Below are positions 7,786-19,361 of a stretch of 52,091 nt of DNA, piece after piece (within the stretch, counting starts at the first letter, position 1; each line of letters begins with the position of its first letter). Origin of the DNA: CADEFX01 sp050260355. Lineage in GTDB: Bacteria > Pseudomonadota > Alphaproteobacteria > Rhizobiales > Hyphomicrobiaceae. A program made the position numbers and the translations under genes. The notes under the pieces were generated by a model. It saw nothing but the letters and a program-made list of their open reading frames with translations. It searched no databases and had not been told where the DNA came from. The stretch spans positions 1 through 52,091 of the forward strand of contig JBLNBZ010000082.1 of the NCBI GenBank assembly GCA_050260355.1, read 5' to 3'.

Positions 7786-8347
7786 GGCAGCCGTTGCAAC
7801 ACTAATGCTCGTGCTCGCCGGGCCCGCGCAAGCTCATGTCGGCCAGCATTTGGGTTTTTCTGTCGCCGGCGGCTTTGCGCATCCCTTCGCAGGTCTCGAT
7901 CACCTCGCCGCGATGATTGCCGTCGGGCTTTGGGGCGCGATGGCGGGTGGCAAGCGCACGTGGATCTGGCCGCTGGCATTTGTCAGCGCCATGCTGACCG
8001 GCGGATTTCTCGGTCATGCGGGCGTCGGTCTTCCCGCGGTCGGGTCCGCCATTGCCGTCTCGGTTGTGGTGCTGGGCCTGCTGGTGGCGACGGGGGTGAG
8101 CGCGCCATTGCCCGTCGGCGCAGCCCTGATCGCGGTGTTCGCGATCTTTCATGGTCACGGCCACGGCGCGGAGGCTCCGGCAGACGGGTGGGCCGGCTAT
8201 GCCGCGGGATTTGCGCTGGCGACGGCGCTGCTGCACATCGTGGGCATTGGCCTCGGTGTCGGACTGAAGCGGTCCCTCGGCGCCCTTCCGGTGCGCGGCT
8301 TGGGTGTGGTGACCGCCGTGCTCGGAGCATTTATCTTCGTAAGTTGA
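7775..8347 (+). CDS. ureJ: HupE/UreJ-family nickel permease
   Basis: This is a secondary membrane permease that supplies nickel for urease. The product of about 190 residues has a cleavable signal peptide (cleavage after PAQA), then six hydrophobic segments. The family motif HPFAGLDH lies near residues 37-44, and a His-rich stretch FHGHGHGAE suits metal handling. Two adjacent ATG codons (7772, 7775) are possible starts. AGGAGG at 7763-7768 has the better spacing (six bases) to 7775. The gene overlaps the preceding HD gene by about ten bases. HupE in hydrogenase loci and UreJ in urease loci are the same family; this context favours UreJ. Confidence 0.9.
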   Translation: MLRRAAVATLMLVLAGPAQAHVGQHLGFSVAGGFAHPFAGLDHLAAMIAVGLWGAMAGGKRTWIWPLAFVSAMLTGGFLGHAGVGLPAVGSAIAVSVVVLGLLVATGVSAPLPVGAALIAVFAIFHGHGHGAEAPADGWAGYAAGFALATALLHIVGIGLGVGLKRSLGALPVRGLGVVTAVLGAFIFVS

Positions 8348-8355
8348 GGTTTGCC

Positions 8356-8661
8356 ATGATCCCGGGCGAGCTGTTCGTGAAGGAAGGCGAGATCGAGCTC
8401 AATGCCGGCCGCCAGTCGGCCGTGATCGAGGTTGCCAACACGGGCGACCGGCCGATTCAAGTGGGCTCGCACTATCATTTCTTTGAGACCAATCCGGCAC
8501 TGCAGTTCGATCGCAGCAAGGCGCGGGGCATGCGGCTCGATATTCCGGCGGGAACGGCGGTGCGCTTCGAGCCCGGCCAGACGCGAGAGGTGGCGCTGGT
8601 CGCCATCGCCGGCGGTCGCACGATCTTCGGCTTCCGGCAGGAAGTCATGGGCAAGCTTTGA
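8356..8661 (+). CDS. ureB: Urease beta subunit UreB
   Basis: This is the second structural subunit of urease. The 101-residue product is full length: start MIPGELFVKEGEIELNAGR, the signature VGSHYHFFETNPALQFDR, and ending IFGFRQEVMGKL. The frame is open far upstream across hupE, but family homology begins exactly at the ATG at 8356. It is separated from ureA by two non-structural genes, an arrangement seen in rhizobial urease loci where extra reading frames lie between structural genes. Confidence 0.96.
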   Translation: MIPGELFVKEGEIELNAGRQSAVIEVANTGDRPIQVGSHYHFFETNPALQFDRSKARGMRLDIPAGTAVRFEPGQTREVALVAIAGGRTIFGFRQEVMGKL

Positions 8662-8684
8662 TGCCTTGCGTGGGAGGTGGTCGC

Positions 8685-9152
8685 ATGCCGCACCTGATCG
8701 CTTCGCTTTTGCTTTTCCTCGCGTGCCCGCGCCCCGCGGTGGCCCATCCGCCCGCGATTCTGAACCAGGCGATGGAGAAGGTGGTTGCCGAGGAGGTTGT
8801 CGCGTTCCGCAAGGCGTTGGCAGCCGCCATCGAGAAGAAGGACATCGTCGCATTGAGGACCATGTACGCGGATTCATTCGTGCACACGGATGGCTCCGGC
8901 AAGGTCGACGGCAAGGACGCGCGCATCGTCTCGGCAGTTGCCGGCGATCCGGTGATCGAGAGCGCGCCCGTCAGCGACCTTGTGATCCGCGTGCCGGGTG
9001 GCTGGACCGCCATCGCCACCGGCGTCAGCCCGATCAAGTCGATGGCTGACGGCAAAACCTATTCGTTCCGCTGGACAGCCGTTTACGTGCGCATCGGCGA
9101 TGGGTGGCAAATCGCCGCCAGCCACGCCACGCATCTGGCAGAGGTGAAGTAA
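8685..9152 (+). CDS. Secreted NTF2/SnoaL-like (DUF4440-type) protein in the urease operon
   Basis: The 155-residue product has a hydrophobic N-terminus with a likely signal cleavage after AVA (about residue 20). A small NTF2-like domain follows, with the pattern of DUF4440 proteins: an amphipathic first helix (VVAFRKALAAAIEKKDIVAL), then YADSFVHTDGSGKVDGKD, and the closing strands WTAVYVRIGDGWQIAASHATHL. The start at 8685 is supported by GGAGG at 8673-8677. An ATG at 8661, overlapping the ureB stop by one base, is an alternative. NTF2-like folds serve as enzymes or ligand-binding modules and no function can be assigned. Its place between ureB and ureC implies co-expression with urease. Confidence 0.8.
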   Translation: MPHLIASLLLFLACPRPAVAHPPAILNQAMEKVVAEEVVAFRKALAAAIEKKDIVALRTMYADSFVHTDGSGKVDGKDARIVSAVAGDPVIESAPVSDLVIRVPGGWTAIATGVSPIKSMADGKTYSFRWTAVYVRIGDGWQIAASHATHLAEVK

Positions 9153-9161
9153 GGGGGCACA

Positions 9162-10877
<1,716 letters not shown>

Positions 10878-10892
10878 CTTTTCTAAAGGCGC

Positions 10893-11477
10893 ATGCTGCA
10901 CGCTACATCCGTCATTCGCAAAGGTGAGATCGGACCGCGCGCCATCGTCGGCACGATCACCCTCGACCGGCAGTCGCGCTATCGTCGCCGCACCGTGCTC
11001 GAGACCGACGACGGTCGCGAGCTCTTGCTCGATCTCGCCGAGGCGACCTATCTGGCGGACGGCGACGCCGTGGCGCTCGAGAAGGGCGGCGGGGTCATCC
11101 TGGTCAGAGCGGCTGCCGAGGAGCTGATGGAGATCCACGCCGCCGACGCGTTGGCGCTCGCACGTATCGCATGGCATCTCGGCAACCGGCACACGCCTGC
11201 CCAGATCACGGATAGCGCTATCCTGATTCAGCCGGATCATGTGCTGGCCGAGATGGTCGAGGGGCTCGGGGCGCACGTGCACCGTGTACGGCGTCCATTC
11301 GAGCCCGAAGGCGGTGCGTATGGCGGCCACGGGCCGCTGCAGAAGGGGCACCATCATCACGGCGGTCACGGACATCACCACGAGCACGACGAGCCCGGGG
11401 GCCATTCGCACAACCATCATCTCCACGGATCCGGCGACGGCGCCGGAGCGAGACGCGACCCGAACAACAGCGCGTGA
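10893..11477 (+). CDS. ureE: Urease accessory protein UreE (nickel metallochaperone)
   Basis: UreE binds nickel in the cytoplasm and passes it to the UreD-UreF-UreG complex. The 194-residue product has the N-terminal UreE fold (GTITLDRQSRYRRR, then LLLDLAEATYLADGD) and the metal-binding domain (IAWHLGNRHTPAQ). A C-terminal tail very rich in His follows (HHHHGGHGHHHEHDE and later HSHNHH), typical of nickel-storing UreE. About 40 residues of tail are involved. It is four bases from ureF. Confidence 0.95.
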   Translation: MLHATSVIRKGEIGPRAIVGTITLDRQSRYRRRTVLETDDGRELLLDLAEATYLADGDAVALEKGGGVILVRAAAEELMEIHAADALALARIAWHLGNRHTPAQITDSAILIQPDHVLAEMVEGLGAHVHRVRRPFEPEGGAYGGHGPLQKGHHHHGGHGHHHEHDEPGGHSHNHHLHGSGDGAGARRDPNNSA

Positions 11478-11480
11478 GAC

Positions 11481-12211
11481 ATGCCGGACGGAGCGGGAGC
11501 ACGGGCGTTTTCGGCATTTGGCGGCACGGCTCACGCGAGCGAGCCGATTGCTGCACCATTGCTGCTGTGGCTGTCGCCGGCGTTTCCAGTGGGCGGTTTT
11601 GCCTTCAGTCACGGCCTGGAATGGGCGGCCGAGCGTGGCTGGATCAACAACCGCGAAACGCTTCTGGCCTGGCTGGTCGACCTGGTGGAGCTCGGCTCGA
11701 TCGGTAACGACATGATTCTGCTTGCTGCCGCGTGGCGCGCCATCGCCAACAACGATGCGTCTGCGCTGCGCGAGGCTGGCGAGTTCGCGGTCGCACTGCA
11801 GCCATCGGCGGAGCGCCACCTGGAGGCCGTGACGCAAGGCGGGGCCTTCATCGTCCAGATCGAGGCCGCCTGGCCGTGCGAGGCGATTGCGCGCCTGAAG
11901 GCGGCCTGCCCGGGCGATGTCGCCTATTGCACCGCGGTGGGTGTTGCGGCGGCCGGGCACGGCATTGCGCTCGGGGCGACGCTGCAAGCCTATGGGCTGG
12001 CGGTCGCCGGCAATCTCGTCTCGGCCGCGATCCGGCTCGGCGTGGTCGGCCAGACCGATGGCCAGCGCGTCCTGGCCGCGCTGGCGCATACGATTGCGGC
12101 GGCGGCAACCCGCACGCAATCGGCAACGCTCGATGATCTCGGCGGCGCCTGCTTGCGCGCAGATCTCGCTTCCCTGCAGCACGAGACGCAGTACACGAGG
12201 TTGTTCCGCTC

Positions 12212-12215
<4 letters not shown>
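11481..12215 (+). CDS. ureF: Urease accessory protein UreF
   Basis: UreF bridges UreD and the GTPase UreG and gates nickel insertion into urease. The 244-residue product is all-helical with the family block LLLWLSPAFPVGGFAFSHGL near residues 31-50 and GWINNRETLLAWL after it. The first 25 residues are not conserved, so a start slightly further in is possible. The stop overlaps the ureG start (ATGA at 12212-12215). Confidence 0.93.
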
Positions 12216-12832
<617 letters not shown>

Positions 12833-12840
12833 CGGCCCGC

Positions 12841-13467
12841 TCAATCCGGCAGTGAGCTTGCGCCGTGCCGGCCGAAGTGAGCGCGGTAGGCTTGAATGGT
12901 CGCCAGCATGCGCTCGAGCGGCACATTGAGCAGCTGAGGCAGTTGTGCGGCATCGAGCGTGCCGCCATTGTCCGCCGGCTTGAGGTCTGTGGTGTTCGCC
13001 CGCCCGAGCCGTTCGCCGTTCCTCACCCCGATGATGATGCGGCCGGTTCCGAAGATCTTGATGCGGGGCTTGTCGTGCACCACGACTGCGAGGTCGCTCC
13101 AAGGTATTACGTCGCGGTAGAGATCGGGCGCGCGTAGCCCCTGGGGACCGGCTTCCACCAGCACTTTTGGGCTGATGATGGCCCGGATCCCTGCAATGAG
13201 GACGCCGATGCCCAATGCGGTCATGCCGATCACCACCGCGATCCTGAGCCAGAGGCGCCACCCTTCATAGGGCTGCTGGGACAACGCATTTTCCTGCAGC
13301 ATCAAGCTGACCATGCCAGCCAGCAGGATCGCGAAAGCGCCACTGCCGATCAGCTTCGTTGCTGAGACGTAAGCCACAAGAGGCGACGGCATCGGGTGGG
13401 CGGCAGGGTCCGGCCAGGCCTCCTGATGGAGGCCAACCAGCACGGTCGGATCGGTTTGATTGAGCAT
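12841..13467 (-). CDS. Membrane protein with bacterial-PH-like domain
   Basis: The 208-residue product has two hydrophobic segments (about residues 35-58 and 70-93). A soluble beta-rich tail follows whose pattern (ISPKVLVEAGPQGLRAPDLY, IPWSDLAVVVH, IIIGVRNGERL) resembles the bacterial pleckstrin-homology domain of small membrane proteins. The last part (QLPQLLNVPLERMLATIQAY) is an amphipathic helix. No enzymatic motif is seen. It converges on ureG and lies next to prs, but nothing in the context suggests a role. The start is supported only by conservation of length, since the ribosome-binding site is weak. Confidence 0.65.
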   Translation of the reverse strand: MLNQTDPTVLVGLHQEAWPDPAAHPMPSPLVAYVSATKLIGSGAFAILLAGMVSLMLQENALSQQPYEGWRLWLRIAVVIGMTALGIGVLIAGIRAIISPKVLVEAGPQGLRAPDLYRDVIPWSDLAVVVHDKPRIKIFGTGRIIIGVRNGERLGRANTTDLKPADNGGTLDAAQLPQLLNVPLERMLATIQAYRAHFGRHGASSLPD

Positions 13468-13518
13468 TACACCCGATCGAAAAGTCGCGCCGAAGCGCTG
13501 GGCGCGAGACGCGCTGCG

Positions 13519-14493
<975 letters not shown>

Positions 14494-14536
14494 CTACCCG
14501 CTTCCCCGCCTGATGTGGTGGCGCCTTCTAGCAAGG

Positions 14537-14564
14537 CGGCCGGGCCCTGTAAACGGCCCGGCCG
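14537..14564. terminator. 10-bp GC-rich stem-loop between lipoprotein gene and prs
   Basis: CGGCCGGGCC (14537-14546) and GGCCCGGCCG (14555-14564) form a perfect 10-bp stem with an eight-base loop. It sits after the stop of the minus-strand lipoprotein gene (14634) and before prs (14493). No T-tract follows on the minus strand, so it would be a weak or Rho-assisted terminator, or a structured part of the prs leader. Confidence 0.5.
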
Positions 14565-14633
14565 TCCTGGTTTCCTCAAGTTTTACGTGTGCCTAACGGC
14601 GCCGGTTGGCACACAGTGCGCGCCGGCCCTGCC

Positions 14634-15761
14634 TCAATTGGTGGATCGGGGCTGCGGAAGCAGCTTGATGATGCCCTGGGCGGCAGCGGAGGCAGCAGCG
14701 TCGGCGGTCTTGCCCCATTCGCCATCGAGAGAGCCCTGCGGGATCTCATTCTTCTGAGACACGGTGCCCAGCGATTTGCCCTGAGGATCCTTCACCCGCC
14801 AATCGATCTGGATGGCCTGTTTGCCTTCCTTCGCGGCTCCTACGGTGACCTTGCCCTCGATCCGGTAGCTGGCACCGGCCCGCTCCGCCAGCGACACGCC
14901 CTGGCGCGAAAGCTCGTTCTGAAGAGCCGTGGCAAGGGCACTGTTGCCATCACCAGGTGCACCGGTGACCACCGGTGCGGCAGTGGCCACCTCGTTCGAG
15001 CGCTGGATGCTCGCCGTCGTGGCAGTCGCCGCTGTCGACGAGGATGCCGACCGTGTGGGAGGCGCTGAAGTCCCCGCGCTGTTTTCGTTCGAGCCAGATG
15101 CGCTCTGCACCGGCGCCTGGTTGTGAGGAGCACCAACCGCTGCGGGTGCTGCACTCGATCCTGAGCTGGAGGCAACCGCCGCGCTCTGGTTGGGGATCCA
15201 GCTGCCGAGCGACGATGCCGTCTTGTCGGCGATGTTTTGCGTCACTGTAGGCGTCACAGAAGCCCATGGATCCTTGGGGTTGACGGTCGCCAGGACCTCT
15301 TCGCCGGTGATGCGATTGACGCGCTTGCCGCTCGGGTCGGTGACGTCCCAAATGTAGGAGACCTTGGTCGAGGCCTTGTCGCGGGCCGCAACGATATAGC
15401 CGCGCAACATGTAGTCAGCCTTGGCATCCCTGTCCGGAGCGACCGAGATGCGCTGCTTCTCGATGGCCGACGTGAGTTGCGACACGAGCTGCTTGGAGAC
15501 CTGATCGGGCGCGCCGATCACAGGCGCAAGCGCGATCTTGGCTACCGGAGCGGCCGGAGCCGGAGCCTGCTCCACCGCCGGTGTCTCGTTCGAGGCAAGG
15601 GAGCCGCCGAACAGCGATCCTCCGGTCTCGCAGCCGGCCAAGCCGGCGCTGAGTAGCACTATGACGGTCGTTGCCGCGTGTCGCTTGAATGCGCGCCACG
15701 CCGAAGCAGCGTCGAAGTACGTCACTGTGACGTCCCCCTTATGTCTCTGACCCGCTGACAC
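14634..15761 (-). CDS. Lipoprotein with two copies of an unnamed ~100-residue domain
   Basis: The 375-residue product has a type II signal with the lipobox LAGC (lipidated Cys44). It then carries two clearly similar domains joined by a Ser/Ala/Pro-rich linker (about residues 190-260). Copy 1 starts near residue 79 (APVIGAPDQVSKQL) and copy 2 near 262 (APVVTGAPGDGNSAL). Each continues with SAIEKQRISV or QNELSRQGVS, a Y-x-(I/L)-x-G strand, and IWDVTDPSGKRV or DWRVKDPQGKSL. The tail of each copy is helical. The pattern resembles small envelope lipoproteins, but I do not recognise the family. It should be tethered to the outer membrane, since the residue after Cys is Glu rather than Asp. Confidence 0.75.
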   Translation of the reverse strand: MSAGQRHKGDVTVTYFDAASAWRAFKRHAATTVIVLLSAGLAGCETGGSLFGGSLASNETPAVEQAPAPAAPVAKIALAPVIGAPDQVSKQLVSQLTSAIEKQRISVAPDRDAKADYMLRGYIVAARDKASTKVSYIWDVTDPSGKRVNRITGEEVLATVNPKDPWASVTPTVTQNIADKTASSLGSWIPNQSAAVASSSGSSAAPAAVGAPHNQAPVQSASGSNENSAGTSAPPTRSASSSTAATATTASIQRSNEVATAAPVVTGAPGDGNSALATALQNELSRQGVSLAERAGASYRIEGKVTVGAAKEGKQAIQIDWRVKDPQGKSLGTVSQKNEIPQGSLDGEWGKTADAAASAAAQGIIKLLPQPRSTN

Positions 15762-15811
15762 CCGGCGGCCGACGTACTAACCCTGCGGCCAGACTGATTC
15801 TAATACCGGTA

Positions 15812-15839
15812 CCCCAATGGAATCCCTATCGGGTTGGGG
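15812..15839. other. Imperfect stem-loop between pgeF and lipoprotein gene
   Basis: CCCCAA (15812-15817) pairs with TTGGGG (15834-15839) across a 16-base loop in the 161-base gap between the pgeF stop and the lipoprotein gene start, both on the minus strand. No T-run is adjacent. It may terminate pgeF transcription or be incidental. I see nothing else in the gap. Confidence 0.3.
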
Positions 15840-15922
15840 CGACACCGTCCAGCCGGGGACAAGCGATTTTCTGTTTGTAGATCAGAGGTGATGGCAAGGA
15901 TAAGGCAGAAAATGTGGAAAAA

Positions 15923-16696
15923 CTATCGCAAAACGATGGCTGATATCTGGCGCCCGTAGTCCGCTTCCCTGCGGTGCGTGGCGCGCCGGTAACTGAACAG
16001 CCGATCTTCGTTGAGATATGTGCAGCACGTGGCGCTCTCCACGGTGCCGAGACCGGCCCGCTCCAGGCGATACAGGACATAGCCCGGCAGGTCGAACCGC
16101 GGCCGGTGGGCCGGCGATTCCCTGACGAAGAACCGTCCATTGGCGGCATCGCTCTGCAGGAAGGTCGCCTCGAACTCTGGGCCCACCTCGTAGGCCTGCG
16201 GGCCGATGCAGGGTCCAAGCGCGGCACGGATGTGGCGTCGTTGGGCCCCGAGCCGCTCCATGCTCGCAATGGTGGACTCGAGGATGCCGGACAGCGCTCC
16301 CTTCCAGCCGGCGTGCGCCGCCGCAACGACGCCGGCAGCCGGATCGGCGAATAGAACAGGGGCGCAGTCCGCGGCGAGGGCGCCGACGGCGAGGCCCGGC
16401 GTGGCCGTCACGATGGCGTCGGCGCTGGGCATCGTCTCGACGGTCCACGGCTCGCTGGCGCAAACGGCCTCAGCGCTGTGCACCTGGCGGCACGTGAGTA
16501 GCAGGCTGGTGCTCGTGCCGAGCCTTTCGGCGACCCGCCGGCGGTTCTCCAGGACGCACTGCCGATCGTCACTGGAGCCGGGTCCACAATTGAGCGAAGC
16601 ATAGACGCCGGATGAGACGCCGCCCTGGCGCGTGAAGAAGCCGTGGGCGATGCCGGGGATCTCCTTGAGGCACTCGGCTTCGATGGGTGTCGGCAT
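15923..16696 (-). CDS. pgeF: Peptidoglycan editing factor PgeF (laccase-domain, YfiH family)
   Basis: YfiH-family proteins are zinc/copper oxidoreductase-fold enzymes. The E. coli member corrects misincorporated amino acids in peptidoglycan precursors, and eukaryotic relatives (FAMIN) act on purine nucleosides. The 257-residue product keeps the metal ligands in CRQVHSAEA, ALAADCAPVLFAD and AAHAGWKGAL, and the end block CTYLNEDRLFSYRR. It lies 27 bases after the methyltransferase gene, probably in an lgt-midA-pgeF operon. The older label polyphenol oxidase reflects the same fold. Confidence 0.92.
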   Translation of the reverse strand: MPTPIEAECLKEIPGIAHGFFTRQGGVSSGVYASLNCGPGSSDDRQCVLENRRRVAERLGTSTSLLLTCRQVHSAEAVCASEPWTVETMPSADAIVTATPGLAVGALAADCAPVLFADPAAGVVAAAHAGWKGALSGILESTIASMERLGAQRRHIRAALGPCIGPQAYEVGPEFEATFLQSDAANGRFFVRESPAHRPRFDLPGYVLYRLERAGLGTVESATCCTYLNEDRLFSYRRATHRREADYGRQISAIVLR

Positions 16697-16723
16697 GGGC
16701 TCTTTATGCTCGCAGATTGCTGG

Positions 16724-17854
16724 TCAGGCCGGTAGGGTGGCGTGCATGGACACAAGGCCCGGCAGCGTCGGCAGCGCGGCGCTTCTCACGCCGATTGCCT
16801 TGAAGCGGGTGCCCATGGCGTGCGGAGCCATCAGCCGCTGCGCGGCCGTCTCGATCTCGTTGGCGCGCGCCGGGTTGGCGGACATGAGCCTGCTCGCCCG
16901 TTCGACGATGCCGAGGGCGCCGAGAAGCTCGGACTGGGCAACCGGTCCGTCGATCGCGATCCCGGGCTGTTGCGCCAGCGCGTCGGCGAGTTGCGCAAAA
17001 TCGACCTGAAGCGTCAGGTCCGCCTCGCCGGGCGAGGTCAGCGGATGCTCATAGCCATTGGCGCGTACGGCCTGCAAGGTGTCTCCCGGCGAGGATGTCG
17101 TGTGTCCATAATCGATCAGGAGTGCAGCCAGCGGGTGCGCCGCGGCGCGAGTGCCGAGCTGCTGCGCAAGCGCGGCAAAGTCGTGAAGCTGGACAATCTC
17201 GGAAGGCTTTGCGCTGGCGTATCGTGCGCGAAGCAATGCCGCCGTTTCTTTGTCCGCAACCGCCTCCACCGCGAAGGCGAGGCCGCGATCCCGATCGACA
17301 ACTACGGTGCGCTCCGCCCATCCCTCTCCCGTGCGCACGAGCTGGCGTGCGGGCAGAGTGTCGAGAAACTCGTTGCCCACGATGATCTGGGGCTGCTGCG
17401 GAGCCTCGCCCAGATCTTTGTGCCAGCTGATATCGACCGGAGCCTCCCGCAGCGCATCGCGCTGAAGAGCCACGAGGCGCTCGCTGCTCTCGACCAGGTG
17501 CACCTCGGCTGCGGAGAGAAAGGCCGGCACTGCCCGTAGCGCGCGCAGCATGTCCCGCATCATCGTGCCGCGACCAGGTCCGAGCTCGATCAGGCTGACA
17601 GGCGTCGGCTGTCCCATCTGGTGCCATACGACTGCGCACCACAATCCGATCAGCTCGCCGAAGATCTGGCTGATTTCGGGCGCCGTGATGAAGTCGCGGC
17701 CGATTGCGGCCTGGCTTCTGTAGTAGCCGTGCCCGGGGTCTTGCAGACAGGCCTGCATGTACTCGGCGATCGAAAGTGGGCCCTCGCGTGCGATGCGTGC
17801 CGCCAACCGGGACGCCAGCGGGGTCGCGCGGCGCTGGTCGGGGTCGTAGGTCAT
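16724..17854 (-). CDS. SAM-dependent methyltransferase, MidA/NDUFAF7 family
   Basis: The 376-residue product belongs to the class I methyltransferase family whose mitochondrial members (NDUFAF7/MidA) dimethylate an Arg of the complex I subunit NDUFS2. Family marks are the N-terminal GPLSIAEYMQACLQDPGHGY, then GRDFITAPEISQIFGELIG, the SAM-binding LIELGPGRGTMMRDMLRA and the block IIVGNEFLDTLPARQL. Bacterial targets are not well established; NuoD/NuoCD is a reasonable guess in an alphaproteobacterium. The start overlaps the lgt stop by four bases, indicating coupling. Confidence 0.92.
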   Translation of the reverse strand: MTYDPDQRRATPLASRLAARIAREGPLSIAEYMQACLQDPGHGYYRSQAAIGRDFITAPEISQIFGELIGLWCAVVWHQMGQPTPVSLIELGPGRGTMMRDMLRALRAVPAFLSAAEVHLVESSERLVALQRDALREAPVDISWHKDLGEAPQQPQIIVGNEFLDTLPARQLVRTGEGWAERTVVVDRDRGLAFAVEAVADKETAALLRARYASAKPSEIVQLHDFAALAQQLGTRAAAHPLAALLIDYGHTTSSPGDTLQAVRANGYEHPLTSPGEADLTLQVDFAQLADALAQQPGIAIDGPVAQSELLGALGIVERASRLMSANPARANEIETAAQRLMAPHAMGTRFKAIGVRSAALPTLPGLVSMHATLPA

Positions 17855-18672
17855 GCAGGGAGCTTGCTCCTGCCGCGCAGAATGAGCCAGCCGCCGGCAA
17901 TCAGCATCGGCAGCGAGTAGAACATGCCCATGGTCAGCCAGCTATCGCCAAAGAGTCCCCGATACTCGTCGTACTTGAAGAGCTCGCAGACGCTGCGGAA
18001 GGCTCCATAGCCGAATAGAAATGCGCCGCCCACCACACCGGGGGTCGCCAGTGCGCGACGGCTGTGGGTCAGCCAGCGCAGAATAAGGAACAGGACGAGG
18101 CCTTCCAGGGCCGCCTCGTAGATCTGGCTGGGATGGCGCGGAAGCGGCCCCCAGCCCGGAAAGACCATCCCCCAGGGGACATTCGTGACACTCCCTACCA
18201 CCTCGGCATTGACGAAGTTGGCAAGCCTCCCGAAGAAAAGACCGAAGGGCACGGACGCGGCGACGAGGTCCATGACGGAAAGCGGCGTGACATTGTGGCG
18301 GCGCGCGAACAGCCACATGGCAAGGATGGTGCCGAGCATGCCGCCGTGGAATGCCATGCCGCCGTTCCAGACCTTGAGGATCTCCAGCGGGTGCTGGAGG
18401 TAGACCGCCGGCTCATAAAGGAGCACGTGACCGAGCCGGCCGCCCACCACAACGCCCACCGCCACCCAGATGAAGAGGTCGTCGACGAGCTGTGGCGCGA
18501 ACGGCGTCTTTCCGCCCGGCCACAGCTTGGCGTCCGCCACGAGCCGTTTCATGTATTGCCAGCCCAGCAGGAGGCCCGCGACATAGGCCAGGCCGTACCA
18601 TTTGATCGAGACCGGGCCGAGCTGGAGCGCCACCGGGTCGATCGCTGGATAGGGAATTGCGAGAAGGCTCAT
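17851..18672 (-). CDS. lgt: Prolipoprotein diacylglyceryl transferase Lgt
   Basis: Lgt transfers diacylglycerol from phosphatidylglycerol to the lipobox Cys of prolipoproteins in the inner membrane. The 273-residue product has about seven membrane segments, the HGG motif in MAFHGGMLGTILAM and the Lgt signature FFGRLANFVNAEVVG. The start chosen is the ATG at 18672 (MSLLAIPYPAIDPV). The frame is open for 50 more codons upstream, but that part is hydrophilic and not Lgt-like. It heads the lgt-midA-pgeF unit and is divergent from ubiK. Confidence 0.96.
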   Translation of the reverse strand: MSLLAIPYPAIDPVALQLGPVSIKWYGLAYVAGLLLGWQYMKRLVADAKLWPGGKTPFAPQLVDDLFIWVAVGVVVGGRLGHVLLYEPAVYLQHPLEILKVWNGGMAFHGGMLGTILAMWLFARRHNVTPLSVMDLVAASVPFGLFFGRLANFVNAEVVGSVTNVPWGMVFPGWGPLPRHPSQIYEAALEGLVLFLILRWLTHSRRALATPGVVGGAFLFGYGAFRSVCELFKYDEYRGLFGDSWLTMGMFYSLPMLIAGGWLILRGRSKLPA

Positions 18673-18836
18673 AAGCTGAACTTTCCCATCGGATGCTTGC
18701 GGCGGGCCGATCGGCCGCGCAGCACTTGAAGGGTCCTCCGCGGCACTGTCAAGAAAGCCCGCCTCGCGTTGGCGCTTGAACACGATCGCGCCGCGCACCA
18801 TAGTCCTCTCAGCGGTGCGCAACCAACTGTTCCACG

Positions 18837-19103
18837 ATGACGCAGACCAACAACCGACTGCTCGACGAGCTCGCCAAGCTGATGACCGACGCTGCTGGCG
18901 CAGCCCAGGGTGTCCGGCGCGAGTTCGAGACGTTCTTCAAGTCGCAGGGCGAACGCATTTTGCGCGACATGGATGTGGTGTCGCGCGAGGAGTTCGAGGC
19001 GATCAAGGCGATGGCGGCGAAGGCGCGCGAGGAGAATGAGGCACTCGCCGCCAGGGTAGCCGCGCTCGAGGCCGAGCTTTCCACGATCAAGGCCGGGCAC
19101 TGA
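18837..19103 (+). CDS. ubiK: UbiK (YqiC/BMFP) ubiquinone biosynthesis accessory factor
   Basis: The 88-residue product is a small coiled-coil protein of the BMFP/YqiC family. UbiK helps assemble the soluble ubiquinone biosynthesis complex with UbiJ and can interact with membranes. It shows the family layout: an N-terminal amphipathic helix with LLDELAKLMTDAAGAAQGVR, then the conserved VVSREEFEAIKAMAAKAR, then a heptad-rich C-terminal coil. The gene is divergent from lgt. Confidence 0.9.
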   Translation: MTQTNNRLLDELAKLMTDAAGAAQGVRREFETFFKSQGERILRDMDVVSREEFEAIKAMAAKAREENEALAARVAALEAELSTIKAGH

Positions 19104-19361
19104 ATCAGAGCGCGGCCCGCCGCGGTCTCGCGCAATCCCACCAACCGGTTTTTCCCTGGGTTATTCGCGCTGTTTCCACAGGCTGTGCAGCAAATTGGCA
19201 AGAAATCGCTCTTTGCGATCAAACTGCCCGAGCATCGTCACTTTGACCGTGGACAATAGGACCATTGCCTTGCGACTCGTGCCCCCCTTTGTTTACGTCG
19301 CGTGCGCTGCGCCGTATCAAGCAACAAAGGCAGCGCGGGCGCCACGAAGCGAGGGAAGCGA

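Noticed and set aside
19141..19200. TTTCCACAG-like elements near ubiK as DnaA boxes or an origin
   Set aside because: Only a single imperfect match and no AT-rich unwinding region or clustered boxes.
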